Below are positions 8,064 through 16,735 of a stretch of DNA of 64,000 nucleotides, piece by piece. The stretch's first letter is position 1; each line of letters begins with the position of its first letter. The notes under the pieces were generated by a model that was not told the DNA's origin, made no database searches, and saw only the letters and a program-made list of their open reading frames with translations. Position numbers and translations under genes: made by a program. The DNA comes from Nitrospira sp. (GTDB lineage Bacteria > Nitrospirota > Nitrospiria > Nitrospirales > Nitrospiraceae), in the NCBI GenBank assembly GCA_030692565.1, contig JAUYAO010000058.1, forward strand, positions 186,001-250,000. The letters run 5' to 3'.

Positions 8064-8699
8064 ATGAGCATCCTTCTTGTTGATGATTCTGAGGAAACGC
8101 GCCACCTTCTTCAGATGGTTCTGCACAAGGCCGGTTATGGCCCGGTCATGACTGCCGAGTCGGGGCGCCAGGCGTTGGAACTGCTCGGCATCATGGGGCG
8201 ACGGGTCACTCCCTGCGATCCGGATGTGATCCTGATGGATCTGATGATGCCGGATATCGACGGACTGGAAGCCTGCCGGAAGATTCGCTCGCTCGAACGG
8301 CTGGAACACACCCCGATCCTTGTGATTACTGCCAAGACCGAGACGGCTGATCTGCAAGCCGCCTATACCGCCGGTGCCACCGACTTTCTCCGGAAACCCT
8401 TCACCCCGGTCGAACTCGTCGCTCGAGTCTCCACCGCCCTCAGTCTGAAACAGGAGCTCGATGCCCGCATCGCGCGCGAGCAAGAGCTCGTCGCGAAGAC
8501 TGAAGACCTCGAACGGGCACTCGAAGAGCTGAAAAGCCTGCGCGGCCTGATCGCAATATGCTCAAAATGTAAACGGGTCCGCTCGGATGGAACCTATCGG
8601 AAACGGATCGAAGATTATCTGGAGCAGTGCTTCGAGAGGAAACTGGAACGGGATATCTGTCCTGACTGCATGGAACAGTCCTATCCGAAAGCCGGGTGA
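8064..8699 (+). CDS. Response regulator: receiver domain plus Cys-rich C-terminal module
   Basis: The protein has 211 residues. The receiver spans about 1-120: acidic pair DD at 7-8, phospho-acceptor Asp in VILMDLMMPDIDG, T/S in VITAK, Lys in FLRKPF. A coiled coil (about 130-170, ELVAKTEDLERALEELKSL) leads to IAICSKCKRVRSDG ... ERDICPDCMEQSYP, a C-x2-C...C-x2-C module of the type found at the end of many PAS/GAF signalling proteins. Zinc binding is inferred. There is no DNA-binding domain, so output is probably protein-protein. No Shine-Dalgarno is evident. Confidence 0.85.
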   Translation: MSILLVDDSEETRHLLQMVLHKAGYGPVMTAESGRQALELLGIMGRRVTPCDPDVILMDLMMPDIDGLEACRKIRSLERLEHTPILVITAKTETADLQAAYTAGATDFLRKPFTPVELVARVSTALSLKQELDARIAREQELVAKTEDLERALEELKSLRGLIAICSKCKRVRSDGTYRKRIEDYLEQCFERKLERDICPDCMEQSYPKAG

Positions 8700-8866
8700 C
8701 CATTTCCCCCTCTCGTCCCACGGGAACAACCGACCTGGCTTTCACTGCGCGCATTGAGCCACCCTATCATTCACACGAGCAGCCTGGTTGATCCTCGAGG
8801 GCGCGCGCCGAAACGAGCACCTTCTGAGCCTGCGCGTTCCGCGGGCAGGAAGACGACCAGGCGATC

Positions 8867-10237
8867 CTACGTCTTCCCCATCTTCGCTAATTCTTCGAAG
8901 TAGTGCGCGAAGGCGGTCATGCCGCTGGAGGCCTGACCCCAATCGAAGTATTCGTTCGGCGCATGATAGCCATGCTCGGGGAGGCTGAGGCCCATGAAGA
9001 GGATCGGCACCTTCCAGGCCTTTTGCATCGTCACCACGGCTCCGATCGATCCCCCTTCGCGAATGAATGCAGGCTCTTTGCCGAACCCCGCCTTCGCCGC
9101 CCGCTTCACGGCATCGACATAAGGCCCTTCAAAGAGTCCCTGGAACGGCTGCAACATGCCCTCCGCCTCGACCTTGACGTTGGGATTCAGCTTGGCGACA
9201 AATTTCTTCAGCAGCGCAAAGGCCTTCTCGGGCGTCTGATTGGGCACCAACCGCATGCTGACTTTCAGTTCTCCGTGACCCGGCACGACGGTCTTGACCC
9301 CGGGGCCCTGATAGCCGCCGGCCAGCCCATGTACTTCAAAGGTCGGCGCCGCCCAGATGCGACGCATGATCTCGGCAGGATCCTGCGTGCGCAGTGTTTG
9401 AAACCCGTAGGCCTGTTTGAACTTGGAGACTCGGAAGCCTGACTTGAGAAAGCTCTTGATCTCCGCCTTCGTGGGCTCGACCACGTCGTTGTAGAATCCG
9501 GGGATCTTCACCTTGCCGGTCTTGGCATCCACGCAGGCATGGACAATTTCCATGAGCTCAGCCAGTGGATTTCGAGCCGCTCCACCCGTCACACCCGAAT
9601 GGGCATCCTTCGTTCCCGTCTTGAGGGTCAGGCGCGCGCCGATCAATCCGCGCAGCCCGTAGGGCATGGCCGGTTTGCCTTTGGCGATCCAAATCGTATC
9701 CGACACCACGACGGAGTCGGGCCGTGGAATCGCGATATGATTTTTGAGACCAGCGGAGAAATGCGGACTGCCGATCTCTTCTTCCAGCTCCCATAAAAAG
9801 CGAATGTTGATCGGAACGCCCTGTTCGATCGCATAACGGGCTCCGAGCAATGCCGACAGCGCCGGACCTTTGTCGTCTGTCGCGCCGCGGCCATGATAGA
9901 TGCCGTTGTCTTTGCGGAACGCGAAGGGCGATTCTTTCCATTCCGGCTCCTGCGCCGGCTGCACGTCGAGATGGTTGTAGATTGTGACGGTCGGGTAGTC
10001 GGCTCCCGTTGTCCAGCCTCCGGAAATGATCGGATAGCCGCCCGTTTCGACGACTTGCGCGTCGGCGCTAAGACTCTTCAAATATTGCACGGCCAGCGTC
10101 GCGGCACGCGGCATCTCCCCCGCCCGGGCCGGATCCATGCTGATAGACGGCACTTCGACCAATTGCCCCAAAAGATCTTCAAATCGCGGGCGGCTGTCCG
10201 CAATATATTTCTTGAGCTGCGGCTTATTCACCGGCAT
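8867..10237 (-). CDS. M20-family metallopeptidase (dipeptidase)
   Basis: The protein has 456 residues. The M20/ArgE/DapE signature is complete: NHLDVQP for the first metal and catalytic Asp, GRGATDDKGP for the bridging Asp, ELEEEIGS for the catalytic Glu pair, SDTIW, and a C-terminal LPEHGYHAPNEYF His. Length and motifs fit cytosolic dipeptidases of the CNDP/DapE-like branch. The start at 10237 is preceded by GGAGGG at ideal spacing; the frame runs open to 10519 but without family similarity. It stands alone, with its own TATAAT promoter, divergent from the small exported protein gene at 10343. Confidence 0.9.
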   Translation of the reverse strand: MPVNKPQLKKYIADSRPRFEDLLGQLVEVPSISMDPARAGEMPRAATLAVQYLKSLSADAQVVETGGYPIISGGWTTGADYPTVTIYNHLDVQPAQEPEWKESPFAFRKDNGIYHGRGATDDKGPALSALLGARYAIEQGVPINIRFLWELEEEIGSPHFSAGLKNHIAIPRPDSVVVSDTIWIAKGKPAMPYGLRGLIGARLTLKTGTKDAHSGVTGGAARNPLAELMEIVHACVDAKTGKVKIPGFYNDVVEPTKAEIKSFLKSGFRVSKFKQAYGFQTLRTQDPAEIMRRIWAAPTFEVHGLAGGYQGPGVKTVVPGHGELKVSMRLVPNQTPEKAFALLKKFVAKLNPNVKVEAEGMLQPFQGLFEGPYVDAVKRAAKAGFGKEPAFIREGGSIGAVVTMQKAWKVPILFMGLSLPEHGYHAPNEYFDWGQASSGMTAFAHYFEELAKMGKT

Positions 10238-10264
10238 ACATCCCTCCACATGTTCTGGGCGCGG

Positions 10265-10293
10265 ATTATAGCGGCCTACGGCGTGAAGCGAAA
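10265..10293 (-). promoter_or_regulatory. Promoter of the M20 peptidase gene
   Basis: A perfect -10 TATAAT (complement of 10265-10270) with -35 TTTCGC (10288-10293) at 17 nt. It gives a leader of about 20 nt containing the GGAGGG ribosome site, unlike the near-leaderless promoters elsewhere in the window. Confidence 0.5.
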
Positions 10294-10327
10294 GCGGGGA
10301 GCGGGGCTCTTCATGAGTAAACAATGG

Positions 10328-10333
10328 TAGAAT
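10328..10333 (+). promoter_or_regulatory. -10 box TAGAAT, near-leaderless start
   Basis: TAGAAT ends 9 nt before the ATG at 10343. No convincing -35 and no Shine-Dalgarno were seen. Confidence 0.35.
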
Positions 10334-10342
10334 GCCCGCGCC

Positions 10343-10810
10343 ATGCGATCGTACACGCCATTCCTCCTCCAGCTCAGCACCGCCACAGTTCTCGTTATCA
10401 TGGGGCTTCCGACATTCCTCCTGGCGGAGGAGCCGATTCCCATCCAGCAGATCCTCGAAGAACCCCGGATCTATCATTTGCGGCAGGTCACCCTCCAGGG
10501 CACCGCGCGGGACGTGCAACCGCTCGATCCGTATAAATTACCGAACGAGATCGATGTCTGCTACGGCGCCTATCTCTTCAAGCTGGAGGACGACACCGGG
10601 GTGATGTCCATGGCCGTGCTCGGCATTTGCGGAAGGCCGCTCATCCGTGACCCGGAAATTGAAGACGGCCAACGGGTCGAAGTGAGCGCCACCATTCAAG
10701 CGCCCAGCCACGGCGGCTACTACTTGAGCTTTCAAGGACTCAAGGTCGTGACCGAGCAAGAAGGCTTCGTGCAAGCCGTCGCCACACGTATTCTGCCGGT
10801 TATCGAGTAG
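10343..10810 (+). CDS. Small exported OB-fold-like protein
   Basis: The protein has 155 residues with a signal peptide ending near FLLAEE (about residue 29). The mature part reads as a nucleic-acid-type OB barrel: [22 protein letters not shown], then [17 protein letters not shown], then [13 protein letters not shown]. It probably acts in the periplasm as a small binding domain. Its ligand is unknown. The dehydrogenase gene begins 4 nt after its stop codon, so the two are likely cotranscribed with the lipoprotein that follows. Confidence 0.7.
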   Translation: MRSYTPFLLQLSTATVLVIMGLPTFLLAEEPIPIQQILEEPRIYHLRQVTLQGTARDVQPLDPYKLPNEIDVCYGAYLFKLEDDTGVMSMAVLGICGRPLIRDPEIEDGQRVEVSATIQAPSHGGYYLSFQGLKVVTEQEGFVQAVATRILPVIE

Positions 10811-10814
10811 CACC

Positions 10815-11747
10815 ATGCCGAACGCTGTCCATCCCTCTCATACCACCATCGGCTGGATCGGCACCGGCGTGATGGGTGTTTCGATGTGCGGCCATTTGCA
10901 ACAGGCCGGCTATCCCGTCACCGTCTTTTCCCGCACGAGGGCCAAGGCTCAACCGCTCCTTGACCGCGGGGCGCTCTGGGCGGATCATCCGCGCGGCGTC
11001 GCCGAACAATCGACGGTCATCATCACGATGGTCGGATTTCCTCGCGATGTACGGGAAGTCTACTTTGGTGCTGAGGGAGTTCTGGCGGGAGCCAGACCTG
11101 GCTCAATCCTGATCGATATGACCACGACCGAGCCGACCTTGAGTCGGGAGATCGCGGCCGCCGCGTCAGCCAAAGGACTCCAGGCGATCGACGCGCCGGT
11201 CTCAGGCGGGGATGTCGGTGCCAGAAACGCGACCCTCTCCATCATGACAGGCGGGAATCGTGAAACGGTGGAATGCCTGCGTCCGCTCTTCGAATGCTTG
11301 GGCAAAAAGATGGTCTATCAGGGCGGGCCGGGAGCCGGACAACATGCGAAGCTCTGCAATCAAATCGTGATCGCCGGGACGATGGTGGGAGTGTGTGAAA
11401 GTTTGCTGTACGGATTCAAGGCGGGACTTGATCTGACGCAGATGCTCGAGTCGATCCGCGGAGGCGCCGCCGCCTGTTGGACGTTGGATAACCTGGCCCC
11501 CAGAATCCTACTGCGCAACTTCGACCCCGGATTCTTCGTCGAGCACTTCGTGAAAGACATGGGCATTGCGCTGGACGAGGCCACACGCATGAACCTCACG
11601 TTGCCCGGGCTGACATTGGTGCGTGGGCTCTATCAACGGGCGCAGGCGCTCGGCCAAGGCCGGAGTGGAACCCATGCGCTCATGCTCGCGCTGGAGGAAC
11701 TGTCCCACACCGTAATGCCATCGACTCGTCCGGAAAGGATTCCATGA
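10815..11747 (+). CDS. Beta-hydroxyacid dehydrogenase (3-hydroxyisobutyrate / tartronate-semialdehyde reductase family)
   Basis: The protein has 310 residues. The N-terminal Rossmann motif is [12 protein letters not shown] (residues 13-24). The substrate-binding signature is [22 protein letters not shown], with the catalytic Lys expected in the [12 protein letters not shown] segment; the C-terminal half is helical. This is the family of 3-hydroxyisobutyrate dehydrogenase, GarR and glyoxylate/succinic-semialdehyde reductases. The exact substrate cannot be assigned from sequence. It overlaps the following lipoprotein gene by ATGA, which indicates translational coupling. Confidence 0.85.
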   Translation: MPNAVHPSHTTIGWIGTGVMGVSMCGHLQQAGYPVTVFSRTRAKAQPLLDRGALWADHPRGVAEQSTVIITMVGFPRDVREVYFGAEGVLAGARPGSILIDMTTTEPTLSREIAAAASAKGLQAIDAPVSGGDVGARNATLSIMTGGNRETVECLRPLFECLGKKMVYQGGPGAGQHAKLCNQIVIAGTMVGVCESLLYGFKAGLDLTQMLESIRGGAAACWTLDNLAPRILLRNFDPGFFVEHFVKDMGIALDEATRMNLTLPGLTLVRGLYQRAQALGQGRSGTHALMLALEELSHTVMPSTRPERIP

Positions 11748-12499
11748 GGGCTCAACGCATTCAATGGCTGGTTCCCATCCTTCTCATCACTCTCTTCGCT
11801 TGCTCAAGCCACCAGGGGTTTGACCGAGCCGGGATGCAGGACACATTGCTCCAGCGGATGAGTTTCGTCGGCGCACGTGAGATCAAGACCACCGAGTCCA
11901 AGGACGCGATCGAGATTCGGCCCCCCCTCGCAGAACCGTTCCGTCTCGGTGTCTACTTTGTTCGAACGGAATTCCCCACCCGTCAGTCGATTTACTCAGG
12001 GGAGTGGCTGAGTGCGGAGAAAGACCAGCTGGTGCAACGTCTCGCTCGGTGGCGTAGCGACCAGATCCTTCGCGAGGTCGTGGTCCTTGCAGAACCGACC
12101 GTACGGACCCTCACCCGCCAAGAATTTCGACAAGCCTCCGCACGATATGGAATCGACGTGCTCTTGCTCGTGGATGGAGTCGGCGCGGTGGATCGGCGTA
12201 ACAATGCCTATGCCCTCCTCTACCCGACGGTGATCGGCGCCTGGCTGGCTCCCGGCACCGTGATCGATGCGCTCGTTATCCTCGACGGCATACTCTGGGA
12301 TCTGCGGACCGACCAGCTGCTCGACCAACAGACGGCTGAGGGTCAGGCCCAGCGCACCGGAGCCGCGGTCCTGGTGGAAGATGCAGACGCACTGAAAGAG
12401 GCAAAAGGCCGGGCTATCGAGGCGTTCGGCGCAAGACTCGTCGAACACCTGCACTCACTCGCACGCCCCCAACCCCACCGCCCTTCAACGCTACGGTGA
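11744..12499 (+). CDS. Lipoprotein of unknown function
   Basis: The protein has 251 residues. A lipobox (ITLFAC, Cys about residue 20) ends the signal peptide. Residues 60-190 contain an alternating alpha/beta pattern with [23 protein letters not shown] and [21 protein letters not shown], reminiscent of outer-membrane lipoproteins that carry a DUF799/CsgG-like core; that likeness is weak. It overlaps the dehydrogenase gene upstream by 4 nt, and its 3' end overlaps the convergent porin gene by 9 nt. Confidence 0.7.
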   Translation: MRAQRIQWLVPILLITLFACSSHQGFDRAGMQDTLLQRMSFVGAREIKTTESKDAIEIRPPLAEPFRLGVYFVRTEFPTRQSIYSGEWLSAEKDQLVQRLARWRSDQILREVVVLAEPTVRTLTRQEFRQASARYGIDVLLLVDGVGAVDRRNNAYALLYPTVIGAWLAPGTVIDALVILDGILWDLRTDQLLDQQTAEGQAQRTGAAVLVEDADALKEAKGRAIEAFGARLVEHLHSLARPQPHRPSTLR

Positions 12500-13660
12500 A
12501 TCGAATGACCAGAGCAGTCCCAGCAACAGCAAGTGTTGCGCGGGAGCCAATCCCAAGGTTCCCGGACTGATCTCTCCCTTGCGAAAAAATCCTCCCCCAG
12601 CTCCGGTCGACTCATCATAGCGATGCTCGAGCCGGACGATGGTATTGGTCCACCGGTAGAGAAATTTATATTCCACGGTCGAGGTGACCGCTTTCACGAA
12701 CTGCTCTTGCCCGGTCCACCGTCCGTTGCGATCCCAATAGAACTCCGGCCGCACGGCCATGCTCCAGGGACCGGACACGTGCCACTTCGCCAACAGGTTG
12801 CCACCCATAGCGAAGGTACGCGGACTACCAGGCTGGCCGGCGATACGTTCGGTCCCGATATCGTAAGAGACCGCCAGCGTCAGGTCGTCGCCCTTCCACT
12901 CGAGAATATGGTTTCCGTAGAGCCGCCAGAATTCGAATGATGTCTTGGTCTGGTCCGGCCCCCAATAGAGGGTTTGCGTCGCCGTCAACCGTGGCGTCAT
13001 TTTGTACGCCCATTGTCCGCCGTACGACGGCTGATCGTTTGGATGGGAGAGGTGGAAATAGCCGTTGATGACGAAGGCCGCGACCGTCAACTGCTCATTG
13101 ACGGGATACTTGGCATTCACCCCGAACATCATGTAGGGCGAGTAGTCGGCAATCCATGACCGGGTATAGTTTGCATTGTCCTTCGCGTAGAGCGATTCGT
13201 AGCCCATCAAACTGTTGAAGAGGCCGGCGGTAATCGTGAGGCCGTTCCCGACCGGGGCAAGATAGGCCACGTTGGCCCGCTGCAAATGCCGCCAGGTGTC
13301 GGCCCCATCGACCTTGCGCTCTCCTTGGAGATACCCGAAATCTTTCGAGTCATATCCTCCCTGAATGCCAAGCTCCATGCCCCAGCGGGAAGCCTCATTG
13401 GTATCCTTGTGCACATAGACGTACCCCATGTTGGGCGCCAGTTCATTGTGGCGCGAGGCTGTAGATCGGCTGCGCCAGAGGTGATTCTCGGGAAAGTTGA
13501 AATTGACGATGTAGCTGAGATCGACGTAGACGCCGTAATGCCAATTCGACGGGCTCTCGGCAGCGGGAGCAGAGCTCTCACCGGGAGACAACGGGTCAGC
13601 CAGAGCCTGACCGCCTAGGACGACCAGCACGGCCCATAGGACAAGTACGAGAGGGACCAT
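12491..13660 (-). CDS. Outer-membrane beta-barrel porin, Bbp2/OmpL-like
   Basis: The protein has 389 residues with a signal peptide cleaved near GGQALA (about residue 21). The mature chain begins with WHYGVYVDLSYIVNFN and has the Bbp2 pattern of aromatic-rich strands. These include NLLYA-type turns such as GLFNSLMGYESLYAKDNANYTRSW and long amphipathic strands through the C-terminal FLYRWTNTIVRLEHRYDES and LLLLGLLWSF. The family are putative porins of the outer membrane. The substrate is unknown. A DUF1566-type gene ends 13 nt upstream on the same strand, so the two may be one operon. Confidence 0.8.
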   Translation of the reverse strand: MVPLVLVLWAVLVVLGGQALADPLSPGESSAPAAESPSNWHYGVYVDLSYIVNFNFPENHLWRSRSTASRHNELAPNMGYVYVHKDTNEASRWGMELGIQGGYDSKDFGYLQGERKVDGADTWRHLQRANVAYLAPVGNGLTITAGLFNSLMGYESLYAKDNANYTRSWIADYSPYMMFGVNAKYPVNEQLTVAAFVINGYFHLSHPNDQPSYGGQWAYKMTPRLTATQTLYWGPDQTKTSFEFWRLYGNHILEWKGDDLTLAVSYDIGTERIAGQPGSPRTFAMGGNLLAKWHVSGPWSMAVRPEFYWDRNGRWTGQEQFVKAVTSTVEYKFLYRWTNTIVRLEHRYDESTGAGGGFFRKGEISPGTLGLAPAQHLLLLGLLWSFDSP

Positions 13661-13673
13661 GCGCCGGATGCCT

Positions 13674-14159
13674 TTACGGTTTCATCCTGTCCAACACACA
13701 CCACATGCGCCTGGTGCCGGACTTTTGGTCGGTAACCGGTTCGCCGCTGAAAAAACTGACCTGCCAGGCGACAATGTCCTCCGTCGGGTGCGGAGTCGAG
13801 GTCCAATAGATCTCCGACTTGATATTGGAAAAGGGATGGCCGGCCGGTAAGGCCGGGTCATGTTGGGAATGATCAATCAAGGTCTTGAGTTCATCGATCG
13901 TGGGCCCGCGCCAGCTCGATTGTCCACCGACGGTTTTCGTGGCACAGCGTTCGTTCGAACGGCTCCACACATCGTGCTCCCGATCCGGCTCCTGCTCCCA
14001 GATTATTCCGGTCTGGCCGTCTTTGACGGCAGCCCCGTCAAGGACCAGCACAAATCGAACCTCCCGCTGCTCAGCAAGACCCTGATTCGTCACAAGTGCC
14101 AGCGCCAGTCCGACTCCAATAGCCCATAATTTTGCAGAAACGGGTCCGTGCTTCGTCAT
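13674..14159 (-). CDS. Exported DUF1566 / Lcl-C-terminal domain protein
   Basis: The protein has 161 residues from the ATG at 14159, preceded by GGAGG at 6 nt. The signal peptide ends near NQGLAEQ. The core shows the DUF1566 features: WRGPTIDELKTLID, then IYWTSTPH, and RRMWCVLD at the end. Such domains occur in surface or periplasmic proteins and resemble FGE-sulfatase/C-lectin folds. The function is not defined. It is upstream of and codirectional with the Bbp2 porin gene. Confidence 0.75.
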   Translation of the reverse strand: MTKHGPVSAKLWAIGVGLALALVTNQGLAEQREVRFVLVLDGAAVKDGQTGIIWEQEPDREHDVWSRSNERCATKTVGGQSSWRGPTIDELKTLIDHSQHDPALPAGHPFSNIKSEIYWTSTPHPTEDIVAWQVSFFSGEPVTDQKSGTRRMWCVLDRMKP

Positions 14160-14314
14160 GATCGGCCTCCGCAATGTCCGGCACTCCACTGGCATGAGCA
14201 CAAGCAGTCTGCCGGAGGCTGCTTGTCTTTTCAATAGCCCCTGTTGCATGCTGGGGGCCGTTTTGAACGGTCGGAGCGATCGTCGGACGTTGAATCTATC
14301 GAAGGAGGCGGTCT

Positions 14315-14914
14315 ATGAGCGACGTGGAGTATCACCGGCGAATCGACGTGTTGGCGATCGGCCTATTCGGTCTCGCGGTCGGGGCCTTGACGCTGGGCGT
14401 GGCCCAACTCGGCGGCATCCCCGATTCAAATAAAGTCGGCACGCTGGTTATCGCGTTGATCTTCGGCGGGATCGTGCAAATCCTGGCGGGCATTACCGAT
14501 ATTCGCTATCACGAGCAGCTCGGCGGCACCGCGCTCACCATGTACGGATTCTTCTGGCTCACCGTCTCCATTGCCAAGCTGGTCAGCGAAGGCACATCCT
14601 TCCACCTCGACATGGTGCTCTTTGCCCCGATTAACTTTGTCTATGCGGCCTTCTCCCTGGTGATGGTCTATCTCACCGCCTATCGCAATGCCACCCTCTG
14701 CATCCTCCATGTCATCATCACGATCACGTTTTCCTCCACCGTGCTGGCCAGGCTCGACATCATCGGCGAAACCATTCCCGGCCTGCTCCATATCGTCGTC
14801 GGCTTGATGGCCTTCTATCACGCGGTTGCGAGTTTGACGCAGGCCTTCACCGGCCATCAGCTCGTACCGTTAGGCCCGCCATTTCTGCATCAATCCAGGC
14901 TGAAGGCTAAATAG
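14315..14914 (+). CDS. Acetate/succinate-type transporter, GPR1/FUN34/YaaH (SatP) family
   Basis: The protein has 199 residues and is almost entirely hydrophobic, with about six membrane segments. The family motifs are recognisable: an N-terminal GLFGLAVGALTLGVAQLGG, the GGIVQILAGITDI segment, and YGFFWLTVSI. Characterised members (SatP, Ady2) carry acetate or succinate with protons. GAAGGAGG stands 7-8 nt before the ATG. The gene is isolated between the DUF1566 gene and the convergent zinc-ribbon membrane protein, so no context narrows its substrate. Confidence 0.85.
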   Translation: MSDVEYHRRIDVLAIGLFGLAVGALTLGVAQLGGIPDSNKVGTLVIALIFGGIVQILAGITDIRYHEQLGGTALTMYGFFWLTVSIAKLVSEGTSFHLDMVLFAPINFVYAAFSLVMVYLTAYRNATLCILHVIITITFSSTVLARLDIIGETIPGLLHIVVGLMAFYHAVASLTQAFTGHQLVPLGPPFLHQSRLKAK

Positions 14915-14963
14915 CTGATCGGGCAAGACGGTGGAAGGGCGGAAGGAGAGACGACGCCTCTCC

Positions 14964-15713
14964 TCATTCCCGTTGTCGCTGATAGTGGCGCGCCAGGATG
15001 ACCCCACCCCAGGCGAAAGACACGAGCATCAAAAGAATTCCGATGTTGTAGGTAAGATGGGCCAAGCGGTGGTCCCACTGCAGCAAGCCCGTCATCGTCA
15101 GCAGATTATTCCAATCGTGGCTGTCGGTTTCTTTGCCGGTCACGCCGCCTAACAGCATCAGCTCCATGTCGCGGGCGTCGTTGATATAGGGCGCTACGTC
15201 CATAAGGCTTTCGGCCGTCCACCAGAGCGCGACCGAGGCGCCGAAGGGGTCGCGCGTCTTGATGAGGAAGGTGCCCAGACAGATCATCGGCATCAGCACT
15301 TGGCCAAGGCTTCCGCCGAGAATCATCATGAAGCGGCCGAACGGACTAAAGATCAGATGCCCGGCTTCGTGAAACGGCAGGTTGATCAGATGGAGAAACG
15401 ATTCGCCGGTGTAGTTGGTTTCCAGCGGCGTCATGATAAAGATCCGCCCCCACCAGAGCAGCCCCAGGTAGACGGCCAGCCGCCCGTAGAAGGTCGGAGA
15501 ATCGGACGCCATGTCGGATTCGATCATCCAGTCTTTGGCAGTCAGCCACCACAAGGACCCGGTGGATGATCCGGCAGTCGCGGTCGACGGGCGGGGCGCC
15601 GGGGCCCGATACTTGGAGAAAATAATCCCGCACCGGGCGCACTCAGTCGCGGCCTCCGAGCGATCGGCCTGACACTTGGGACATGAGCCCGTTGATACCC
15701 CTGTCGCCTCCAT
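14964..15713 (-). CDS. Zinc-ribbon membrane protein with an HEAGH metalloprotease-like motif
   Basis: The protein has 249 residues. The N-terminus carries a zinc ribbon (CPKC at about 11-14, CARC at about 26-29). After a linker come hydrophobic segments containing LPFHEAGHLIF (about residue 113), an HExxH motif inside a membrane helix as in M50 proteases. Further helices include a WNNLL loop and an SFAWGGVILARH end. The second M50 motif (NxxPxxxLDGG) is not seen, so catalysis is uncertain. A classical site-2 protease gene begins on the same strand 1 kb upstream. Confidence 0.7.
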   Translation of the reverse strand: MEATGVSTGSCPKCQADRSEAATECARCGIIFSKYRAPAPRPSTATAGSSTGSLWWLTAKDWMIESDMASDSPTFYGRLAVYLGLLWWGRIFIMTPLETNYTGESFLHLINLPFHEAGHLIFSPFGRFMMILGGSLGQVLMPMICLGTFLIKTRDPFGASVALWWTAESLMDVAPYINDARDMELMLLGGVTGKETDSHDWNNLLTMTGLLQWDHRLAHLTYNIGILLMLVSFAWGGVILARHYQRQRE

Positions 15714-15800
15714 GTCTGCATGCTAGGGCCAACCGGACGATCCGACAAGAATTTGCCGTAAATCGCCATCGCAAGGCCGGGGCTCAATCCCGAGTCCCCA

Positions 15801-16727
15801 TCAGCGGACAACGATAGGAAACGGTGTGAAGATGAGAATGAAGAGCAGGACGGTCGCCCGTCCAAGCCAGGTTCGCGTCGAGCCCAGCGGCGAAGTCGGA
15901 TCGGGGATCGGCGGATGGCCGACTCCAAGCAGGGTCGAGAGGAACACCCACAACCACCAACCTTGCCAGCCGAGATAGCCGAGCACCAGAAGGACGGGAA
16001 TGACCCAGAAGGCGATAGTCCGCTGCCTCCCGCCCCAGAGGGCGTAGGCAACATGACCCCCGTCAAGTTGTCCGATAGGAATCAGGTTTAAACAGGTGAC
16101 GAAGAGCCCGAACCAGGCCGCTTCAGCGATCGGATGCAGATTGACACTCGCCCCTCTCGGCAAGTCCCCCAAGACCAGGGAGATGCACCAATCAATGAGT
16201 ATGGATCGCCCGACATAGAAGGGACTTGCCGAACTGATCCCCACCTCCACCTGCGACCAATGCAATCCGACAACGAGCGCGACGAGCGCCACGGCAAATC
16301 CGGCCAATGGTCCGGAGATCCCGATATCGAAGAGGGCCTTCCGCTCCACAATTTGACCACGCACACGAATGATCGCCCCAAAGGTTCCCACTAACAGCGG
16401 CAACCCTGGAATGAACAACGGAAGCGACGCCGGAACACGATGCCGCTTCGAGTAGACATAGTGTGCCAGCTCATGGGTGACGAGAATCAGGAGCAGCGTG
16501 GCCGCAAAGGGAATCCCGTTGACCAGTTCACCCGGCCGCTCGGTAAGCAACTCCCAGGCTCCTCGAAACGGGTGAAACAGATTGGGATGGTCTTGATAGG
16601 CACCCGCCCACAGCGTGGTAAAGATCGTCAGACCGAACAGGCCGATCGGAAGGAGGTAGCGCGAAAATGTCGATTCTTCGAATTCGTCGGCATCGTCGGC
16701 GTCCACATCCTGCTGGTCGCCGTTCAT
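15801..16727 (-). CDS. Site-2 protease family zinc metalloprotease (M50)
   Basis: The protein has 308 residues with about six to seven membrane helices. The catalytic motif VTHELAHYVYSKRH (about residues 85-98) and the second metal-ligand motif NLIPIGQLDGGHV (about 212-224) are both intact. The cytoplasmic N-terminus is acidic (DDADEFEE). Such enzymes cut substrates within the membrane, but no substrate can be inferred. The ribosome site AGGAG precedes the ATG. The HTH-MBL gene ends 8 nt upstream, so the two are probably cotranscribed. Confidence 0.85.
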   Translation of the reverse strand: MNGDQQDVDADDADEFEESTFSRYLLPIGLFGLTIFTTLWAGAYQDHPNLFHPFRGAWELLTERPGELVNGIPFAATLLLILVTHELAHYVYSKRHRVPASLPLFIPGLPLLVGTFGAIIRVRGQIVERKALFDIGISGPLAGFAVALVALVVGLHWSQVEVGISSASPFYVGRSILIDWCISLVLGDLPRGASVNLHPIAEAAWFGLFVTCLNLIPIGQLDGGHVAYALWGGRQRTIAFWVIPVLLVLGYLGWQGWWLWVFLSTLLGVGHPPIPDPTSPLGSTRTWLGRATVLLFILIFTPFPIVVR

Positions 16728-16735
16728 GCGCGCTC

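Noticed and set aside
10238-10519. N-terminal extension of the M20 peptidase
   Set aside because: The GGAGGG site and family length point to the start at 10237; the extension overlaps the divergent gene and its -10 box.
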